A program made the position numbers and the translations under genes. Below the pieces are notes generated by a model. That model was not told the DNA's origin and ran no database searches. It saw nothing but the letters and a program-made list of their open reading frames with translations. Below are positions 6,297 through 11,031 of a stretch of DNA of 11,031 bases, in pieces. The stretch is from Palsa-872 sp036495195 (GTDB taxonomy: Bacteria > Chloroflexota > Dormibacteria > Dormibacterales > Dormibacteraceae): assembly GCA_036495195.1 (NCBI GenBank), contig DASXNH010000226.1:1-11031 (forward strand), in the 5' to 3' direction. Numbering within the stretch: position 1 is the stretch's first letter; the number at the start of each line of letters is the position of its first letter.

Positions 6297-7966
6297 TGGA
6301 TGTAACGCAATCATTCGCCGCAACCTTCGTCGATGAGCTCGCCGCGCAGGGCGTCGAGTTCGCCTGCATTTCACCCGGCTCACGGTCGGCGCCGATCGCC
6401 ATCGCGCTTCAGCGCCACCCCAAGATCAAAGTTTTCGTCCAGATCGACGAACGATCCGGATCGTTCTTCGCTGTCGGCGTCGCCAAGGCATCAGGAAAGC
6501 CAGTCGTCATCCTGTGCACATCGGGGACGGCGGCGGCCGAGTTTCACGCAGCCGTCGTCGAGGCCTTTCATTCGCGCACTCCTCTGATCGTCCTCACCGC
6601 GGACCGCCCGCCTGAGCTTCGCGATGTGGGCGCCAATCAGGCGATCGACCAGCAACGCCTTTACGGAACCGCCGTTCGATGGTTCTTCGACCCAGGCCCT
6701 CCCGTCGAATCTTCCAGCGCGCCCAGGCAGTGGCGCCGCCTGGCGGCGCGCGCATATGCGGAGGCCGCCGGCGGGCCGGTGCACATCAACCTTCCATTCC
6801 GCGAGCCCCTGGTGCCCACGCCGGGCGAGCTCCCGGTCGCGCTGGGCACGCCCGGCCAGGCGATCACCGCCGGCCGCATGCTGCCGACGCCAGGCCAGGT
6901 CACGACTCTTGCCTCGGCTCTGCAGAGGGCTCAGCGGCCGCTGATCGTCGCGGGCGAGATGCTTGACGGAGACCGGCTGGCGCCGGCGCTGAGCCGTTTG
7001 GGGCTCCCTGTGCTCGCGGAGCCGAGCTCACAGCTCAGGCGCGCAGAAACCGGCGCCGCCGTCGAATCGTATGAAGCCCTGTTGCGCGCGGGTTGGTCCC
7101 TGCAACACGGGCCCGACCTCGTGGTCAGCATCGGCGGGACGCCCACCTCAAAGGTGCTCAGCGCCTGGCTCGCGGCAGCCTCCGCGCCGACCTTCCTGAT
7201 CGACCCCGACCGCGTGTGGCGCGACCCCGAGCAGGTCGCAAGCCATGTGATGGCGTGCGATCCGCAAGCGCTGCTCGAGGCACTGCCCGCCATGGATCGA
7301 AATACGTGGCGAGAGGAGTGGATGTCGGCCGGGAAGCGGGCGACGGCCGCGATCGCCGCGACGTTTGTATCGACGCCGTTGCACGAGGGCCATATCGTGC
7401 GGGCGCTGGCGGCACGGCTCCCCGACACCGGGCAGGTCTTCGTCGGTTCGAGCATGCCGATTCGTGCCGTGGACAGCTTCTGGCCGTATGCCAAAACCCA
7501 ACAGCGTTTTTACGGCAACCGCGGCGCGAGCGGTATCGACGGCCTGGTCTCGTCAGGCCTGGGCCTGGCCGCCGGGAGGAGCGTCCCTACAGTGCTGCTG
7601 CTCGGTGACCTGTCCCTCTATCACGACATGAACGGTCTTTGGGCGTTGAGGCGGCATGGACTCAGGGCAACCATCGTGGTCTGCGACAACAACGGCGGCG
7701 GCGTTTTCAACTTCCTCCCACAGGCGCAGCATCAGGACGTTTTCGAGGAGCTCTTCGCAACGCCGCTGGGCCTCGATTTCGCGCAGATCGCGCGACTCTA
7801 CGACCTCGTGTACAGCCCCGTGACGGATCGCGCGGGCCTCGAGCCGGCGCTGGTCGACGCTCTCGCGGCGCAAACGCCAACGCTCGTGGTCGTCAAGTTC
7901 AAGCGCGAGGACAGCGTCAACGGGCACAGGACCTGTTGGGAGGCAGCCTCCGCAGCTCTGCGCTAA
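6296..7966 (+). CDS. menD: 2-succinyl-5-enolpyruvyl-6-hydroxy-3-cyclohexene-1-carboxylate synthase
   Basis: The 556-residue thiamine-diphosphate enzyme joins isochorismate and 2-oxoglutarate, the first committed step of classical menaquinone synthesis. The order of domains is as expected. The N-terminal pyrimidine-binding domain has CISPGSRSAPIAIAL (24-38), the catalytic Glu52 in IDERSGSF, TSGTAAAEFH (75-84), and TADRPPELRDVGANQAIDQ (101-119). A central domain follows (about 195-345). The C-terminal diphosphate-binding domain has GSSMPIRAVD (384-393), NRGASGIDG (408-416) and the metal/ThDP motif GDLSLYHDMNG (437-447) through CDNNGGGVFNFLPQ (463-476). The ATG at 6296 gives the usual MenD N-terminus. 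No clear Shine-Dalgarno precedes it, and its promoter must lie in the 5' part of menH. It converges with the hydrolase gene, with 6 nt between stop codons. Confidence 0.97.
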   Translation: MDVTQSFAATFVDELAAQGVEFACISPGSRSAPIAIALQRHPKIKVFVQIDERSGSFFAVGVAKASGKPVVILCTSGTAAAEFHAAVVEAFHSRTPLIVLTADRPPELRDVGANQAIDQQRLYGTAVRWFFDPGPPVESSSAPRQWRRLAARAYAEAAGGPVHINLPFREPLVPTPGELPVALGTPGQAITAGRMLPTPGQVTTLASALQRAQRPLIVAGEMLDGDRLAPALSRLGLPVLAEPSSQLRRAETGAAVESYEALLRAGWSLQHGPDLVVSIGGTPTSKVLSAWLAAASAPTFLIDPDRVWRDPEQVASHVMACDPQALLEALPAMDRNTWREEWMSAGKRATAAIAATFVSTPLHEGHIVRALAARLPDTGQVFVGSSMPIRAVDSFWPYAKTQQRFYGNRGASGIDGLVSSGLGLAAGRSVPTVLLLGDLSLYHDMNGLWALRRHGLRATIVVCDNNGGGVFNFLPQAQHQDVFEELFATPLGLDFAQIARLYDLVYSPVTDRAGLEPALVDALAAQTPTLVVVKFKREDSVNGHRTCWEAASAALR

Positions 7967-7972
7967 GGCTGT

Positions 7973-8767
7973 CTAGCCGTTCAAGAAGTCCAGCAATACG
8001 CGATTGAAGGTTTCGGGGTGCTCGAGATTCGGCAGGTGAGCGGCATCGTGGATGACCACCTTGCGCGCGCTTGGGATCTTTGAAACGAGCAGGTCCGCGG
8101 TGTCCCGAATTTCCGATAGATCCTGGTCGCCGACCACGACCAGGGTTGGCGACGCGATCTCTGCGAGCCTCCCGAAGGCCGGAGGATTGATTTTCTGGAC
8201 GGGAGCGCCGGCGAAGTCGCTCTTGAGAGAAATTCCGTTCATGTCCAGGAAGAGGTCCCGCAGGCGCTTGTCGACCTGGCCTGCCGTGCGACCCGGGCCG
8301 ACGAGCCAGAGCCTCATTTCCGCCTCGTTCAAGACATCGAGGTCGTTGGTTTCTTCAGCCGCGTCGACATCGGAGTAGAGGTCGTCATATTTGTGGTCGT
8401 GGGGCTGGCCGCTCACGCCCGCACCGACGAGGACCAGCTTGGAGACGCGGTCGGGGTGCTCCAGCGCGAAGTCGATGGCGACCCCGCCGCCGATCGAGCA
8501 TCCGACCAGGTGTGGCGCCTCTCTGATGTGCAGCGCATCCATCAGAGCCAGGACGTCCCCGGTGGGCGACCATGAAGTTGCCGGCAGCTCTGATTTGCCA
8601 TAGCCCCTCATGTCGGGCGTGATGACGTCGAAATGCTTGCCCAGCCCTGACGCTTGCGGCTCCCACATGCGCGAGTCCCCAACCCCCGCGTGAAGGAACA
8701 CCACCGGATAGCCGGCGCCCGAGCGCTGGTAGTGGATGCGAGCGCCGTTGAGCTCGACCTCCATCAC
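7973..8767 (-). CDS. Alpha/beta hydrolase, last gene of the menF operon
   Basis: This is a 264-residue single-domain alpha/beta hydrolase of the general 3-oxoadipate enol-lactonase-like type. It shows FLHAGVGDSRMW (24-35, oxyanion region), PDMRGYGKS (51-59), the nucleophile elbow GCSIGG with Ser91, GDQD with probable acid Asp216, and AAH with His244 near the C-terminus. The triad is complete, so it should be an active enzyme. It lacks the MenH hallmark GYSMGGR, and menH is present elsewhere in the cluster, so it is not simply a second copy. Its start overlaps the menF stop (GTGA at 8767, or an ATG one codon later at 8764), which implies coupling to menF. A role in quinone metabolism, for example as a thioesterase or in removing a side product, is only a guess from position. 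Confidence 0.85.
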   Translation of the reverse strand: MMEVELNGARIHYQRSGAGYPVVFLHAGVGDSRMWEPQASGLGKHFDVITPDMRGYGKSELPATSWSPTGDVLALMDALHIREAPHLVGCSIGGGVAIDFALEHPDRVSKLVLVGAGVSGQPHDHKYDDLYSDVDAAEETNDLDVLNEAEMRLWLVGPGRTAGQVDKRLRDLFLDMNGISLKSDFAGAPVQKINPPAFGRLAEIASPTLVVVGDQDLSEIRDTADLLVSKIPSARKVVIHDAAHLPNLEHPETFNRVLLDFLNG

Positions 8768-10095
8768 GTCAGCGCCATCAAAAGCGCTTTGAACTTCAAC
8801 TCGGTCTCTTCGAGCTCGCGTGCGGGGTCGGAATCAGGCATCACGCCAACTCCGGCGTACAGGCGCGCGCCGTCCTCCCAGAGCAGACCACACCGCAAGG
8901 CTACCGCGAACTCCCCGTCGCCCTGCCCGTCGGTCCACCCGACGGCGCCGGCGTACCAGCCCCGCTCCAGACCTTCGAGCTCGTCGATCAGCGCTTCCGC
9001 CGCGGGGCGGGGCCAGCCACCGACCGCGGGGGTCGGATGGAGGGCCGCGGCCAGGTCCAGGGCCTCCGACGCAGGCGTCCTGAGCTCGGCCGTGATGGTT
9101 GTCGCCAGGTGCTGAATGTTGGTGAAGCGCACGACCTCCGGCTCACGCGCCTCGACCTTGGTTGAGAACTCTTGAAGCGCGTCGGTGACGAATTTCGAAA
9201 CGATTCTGTGCTCGGCGTTGTCCTTCGTGCTGGCAACCAACTGCCGCGCGAGGCGATCGTCTTCCGCCTCATTTGCACCGCGCGCCACCGACCCCGCCAT
9301 CGGCTGCGAGTAGGCTCGACCACCCGAGCGTCGCACCAGCAGCTCGGGAGACGCACCAGCGAAGGCCGTGCCGTCGGCCCCGGTGACGAGGTAGGTGAAA
9401 CACGACGGGTACGCCGCGCGCAGGGAGCGTGCGGCCATGCCCGCCGAAATGACGCCATCGCCCCGTGCAATCAACTCACGCGCGAGCACCACCTTGGCCG
9501 CGTCGCCCGCGCGGAGCCGCTTGGCGGCTGTCTCGACGGCTGCCGTCCAGGCCACCGGGTTGCGCACCGAGGTGATCTCGAGGCGCCGCGCCGCCGGTGC
9601 CCGCACCCCCGTATGCGAGAGCTCGAGCAGCTCTTCGGCGCCGGCTGATGCCGCGGTCGCGAATGTCCGCCCGCGAATCCTGGTCACCGCCAGCGCCGGC
9701 ACGCGAAGCAGCACCGCGGGGAACCCCGACCACGGCCCGCCCGGGTCGCGGCCCGGCCGATACGCAAAACCGCCAACCGCGATCGGGCCGGTCCCAATCG
9801 GACCTGCCGGGGCGATGCTTTTGCGCAGGCGGCGCCAGAGTCGCGACGCCGCCTGAAGCCTGTCATCTCCCGCCTCGAAGTCGATGATGTTGCCGGCCAC
9901 CGCTTCGAGCGCGACGCCGCCGCGCGCCGCCACGATGTCGTAGACGCGTCCGAGCGCAGCGACGCTCACAGCGTCGGGCATCGGTCGCTCGATGAGCAGC
10001 ACCTCGTGTCCCGCATCGCGCGCGGCGCTCACCAGGTCCACGAGGTCAGGCGTTCGTTCCAGCTCCCGCGTCCGCACCGCGGTCGCCGCAATCAT
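8764..10095 (-). CDS. menF: Isochorismate synthase
   Basis: The 443-residue chorismate-utilizing enzyme (MenF/EntC/DhbC family) isomerises chorismate to isochorismate, supplying MenD. The conserved C-terminal half carries AKVVLARE (200-207) with Lys201, the water-activating lysine of isochorismate synthases, ASPELLVRR (248-256) with Glu251, PMAGSVARG (265-273), STKDNAEH (289-296), IQHLATTI (327-334), LHPTPAVGG (352-360), ERGWYAGAVGW (377-387) and the end motif GVMPDSDPARELEETELK (417-434). The first 170 residues or so are the usual variable half. In this cluster it serves menaquinone rather than siderophore synthesis: menD, menH, menB and menA are adjacent and no siderophore genes are seen. 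The ATG start overlaps the stop of the MerR-type regulator (ATGA), and its stop overlaps the hydrolase start. Confidence 0.95.
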   Translation of the reverse strand: MIAATAVRTRELERTPDLVDLVSAARDAGHEVLLIERPMPDAVSVAALGRVYDIVAARGGVALEAVAGNIIDFEAGDDRLQAASRLWRRLRKSIAPAGPIGTGPIAVGGFAYRPGRDPGGPWSGFPAVLLRVPALAVTRIRGRTFATAASAGAEELLELSHTGVRAPAARRLEITSVRNPVAWTAAVETAAKRLRAGDAAKVVLARELIARGDGVISAGMAARSLRAAYPSCFTYLVTGADGTAFAGASPELLVRRSGGRAYSQPMAGSVARGANEAEDDRLARQLVASTKDNAEHRIVSKFVTDALQEFSTKVEAREPEVVRFTNIQHLATTITAELRTPASEALDLAAALHPTPAVGGWPRPAAEALIDELEGLERGWYAGAVGWTDGQGDGEFAVALRCGLLWEDGARLYAGVGVMPDSDPARELEETELKFKALLMALT

Positions 10096-10790
10096 CTCGA
10101 GGTTTTCTCGATGTGGTCTCGCGCAGCGCGCAGCACGGTGCGCTGGAAGTGGTGGCGCACGAGGGTACCGCTTGCGTCGAGCAGCTGGTTGAACAGCTCG
10201 AGCAGGTTGCGCTCGGCGGCCTCGGGCTCGCCCCCTTCGGAGTGAATTCGCTCGCGCACGTGATGGTCGAAAAGCTCCACCGCCTGACGGGCGGTCCTGT
10301 CAACCGCCGCGGAATAATCCTTGGCGAGGTCCATCAGCTCGCTCAGCGGGACGCCGGCCGCAATCAGCCGCATGCCCGCGGCGATCGCCTCGAGGTCTTC
10401 AGCGGGATAGAGCGCCTCGTCCCCTGTCTCGACCGGGACCAGGAGGCCGGCGTTCTCGAGGCTCTTGAGCAGCGGGGCCGCGACGCCGCTGCGATCCGCC
10501 AGCTCGGCCAGGGTCAGGGTCTGGGGCGAGGTGGGCCGTGTCACCGCCGCCACCAGCGATTCGTCCGACGGCTCGAGCTCGCCGGCCAGGAAACGCTGGA
10601 TCACGGTGAGGGTGAAACCGCGCTGCTGGAGGTCGCGGATGCGCCCCAGGCGCTCGAGGTGACCATCCCCGTACCAGGTGACGCGGCCCTCCCGGCGCGG
10701 GGCGTCCAGCAGGCCCTTGCCCTGGTAGAAGCGGATGGTGTCGACGGCCACGCCGGCGGTGCGGGCCAACTGTTCGATCCGATACTCCAT
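10092..10790 (-). CDS. MerR-family regulator with two MerR-type DNA-binding domains
   Basis: The 232-residue protein begins with a standard MerR winged helix-turn-helix: YRIEQLARTAGVAVDTIRFY (3-22), GLL (26-28), and the second-helix region to about residue 70. A second, similar module follows at 92-157: LTLAELADRSGVAAPLLKSL (92-111), NAGLL (113-117), YPAEDLEAIAAGMRLIAAGVPLSEL overall. Residues 158-232 are helical and charged and probably give dimerisation and effector response. There is no cysteine in the protein, so thiol-based metal or redox sensing as in MerR or SoxR is unlikely. It is the first gene of an operon with menF and an alpha/beta hydrolase (4-nt overlaps), which makes control of isochorismate supply a fair inference. 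A GAGTA-CT-TACTC palindrome directly before its start codon suggests autoregulation. Confidence 0.88.
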   Translation of the reverse strand: MEYRIEQLARTAGVAVDTIRFYQGKGLLDAPRREGRVTWYGDGHLERLGRIRDLQQRGFTLTVIQRFLAGELEPSDESLVAAVTRPTSPQTLTLAELADRSGVAAPLLKSLENAGLLVPVETGDEALYPAEDLEAIAAGMRLIAAGVPLSELMDLAKDYSAAVDRTARQAVELFDHHVRERIHSEGGEPEAAERNLLELFNQLLDASGTLVRHHFQRTVLRAARDHIEKTSR

Positions 10791-10802
10791 GAGTACTTAC
10801 TC
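10791..10802. promoter_or_regulatory. Palindrome at the start of the MerR-type gene, candidate operator
   Basis: GAGTACTTACTC is a perfect inverted repeat (5-bp arms, 2-bp centre) that abuts the ATG of the regulator. On the minus strand a TAGAGT hexamer (10799-10804), 8 nt before that ATG, overlaps it and may be the -10 box. A regulator bound here would cover the -10 and the transcription start. The purine-rich AGAGTAAG could instead act as a ribosome site. The assignment is by position only. Confidence 0.4.
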
Positions 10803-10833
10803 TAAGACTTGAAAACGGACTGGGAAGAGGTGA

Positions 10834-10849
10834 TCCAGTTACGACTGGA
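10834..10849. repeat. Inverted repeat in the intergenic region
   Basis: TCCAGT-TACG-ACTGGA has perfect 6-bp arms around a 4-nt centre, about 44 nt upstream of the MerR-type gene. It could be an operator half-site pair for a dimeric regulator or a small hairpin. No poly-T run follows on either strand, so it is not a standard terminator. The remainder of 10791-10974 (184 nt) shows no reading frame I would call. Confidence 0.4.
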
Positions 10850-10939
10850 GGTTCTGGCGTGACGCATGGAGTTGGCGCGACGGGCACAGATAAGGCCACA
10901 GAAGGGCCGCGCAAGGAGCGAATTAACACCCCCAAAACA

Positions 10940-10968
10940 TTGAATCCCAAACGTTTGTTTGGTAGCAT
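10940..10968 (+). promoter_or_regulatory. Promoter with inverted repeat filling its spacer
   Basis: TTGAAT (10940-10945) and TAGCAT (10963-10968) are acceptable -35 and -10 hexamers separated by exactly 17 nt. The spacer contains CCAAAC-GTTT-GTTTGG (10947-10962), a perfect inverted repeat with 6-bp arms. A repressor bound there would block RNA polymerase directly. The shape AAAC-N4-GTTT resembles the Gram-positive LexA box (GAAC-N4-GTTC) with one change per arm. An overlapping perfect palindrome CAAACGTTTG (10948-10957) with a central CG is also like LacI-family operators. Which protein binds cannot be told from here. Confidence 0.55.
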
Positions 10969-10974
10969 ATTTCT

Positions 10975-11031
10975 ATGCTCGCGACGCAAGACGTCTGCGA
11001 TTTCGAGGCCCCTCCAGAGCTGACCCGCGGC
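10975..11031 (+). CDS. 5' end of an unidentified gene, cut by the window edge
   Basis: ATG 10975 opens a frame of 19 codons that is still open at the last base, giving MLATQDVCDFEAPPELTRG. This is too short to assign to a family. The support for a real start is the promoter just upstream: the TAGCAT -10 box ends 6 nt before the ATG, so transcription would begin at about the A of the ATG and the message would be leaderless. No Shine-Dalgarno sequence is present. If the spacer repeat is an SOS-type box, a DNA-repair or damage-response product would be expected; that is an inference. Confidence 0.45.
   Translation, partial: MLATQDVCDFEAPPELTRG

Noticed and set aside
7967..7978. GGCT-GTCT-AGCC hairpin between menD and the hydrolase as a terminator
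   Set aside because: The stem is only 4 bp with no T-run on either strand, and it overlaps the hydrolase stop codon; too weak to call.
10113..10805. 230-codon + strand frame opposite the MerR-type gene
   Set aside because: It is antisense to a protein with two clear MerR-type helix-turn-helix modules and has no motif of its own.

Overview
This is a GC-rich bacterial chromosomal segment, densely packed, with several GTG/TTG starts and 4-nt start/stop overlaps. It carries no mobile element, tRNA, rRNA or CRISPR that I can see. The gene content (an XdhC/MobA-type molybdenum-cofactor pair and the classical o-succinylbenzoate menaquinone route) fits a menaquinone-respiring lineage such as Chloroflexota, Dormibacterota or Actinomycetota. 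That placement comes from general protein character only and is weak.

Left part (1-3460): an xdhC-type maturation factor (+); a minus-strand pair of a TMEM175-family channel and endonuclease IV (nfo); then a MobA/MocA-like cofactor nucleotidyltransferase (+) with an unusual N-terminal extension of about 110 residues. The + strand genes probably serve a molybdenum hydroxylase (xanthine dehydrogenase or CO dehydrogenase type) encoded to the left of the window.

Middle and right (3534-10790): a menaquinone cluster in mixed orientation. menB and menA (+) are followed, by an ATGA overlap, by a 72-codon reading frame that looks like a remnant of an enolase-superfamily protein, probably menC. menH (-) and menD (+) start only 11 nt apart, back to back. 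A minus-strand operon follows: a MerR-type regulator with two DNA-binding heads, menF, and an alpha/beta hydrolase, joined by 4-nt overlaps. Together they supply isochorismate synthase (MenF), SEPHCHC synthase (MenD), SHCHC synthase (MenH), DHNA-CoA synthase (MenB) and the prenyltransferase (MenA). A functional MenC and MenE are not in the window and must lie elsewhere or be replaced.

Right edge (10791-11031): an intergenic region with two short inverted repeats, then a promoter whose 17-nt spacer is almost wholly an inverted repeat. It drives a gene that starts at 10975 and runs off the window, with spacing that suggests a leaderless message. Similar TAGNNT boxes 6 nt before the start codons of nfo and menH suggest leaderless transcription is common in this genome.
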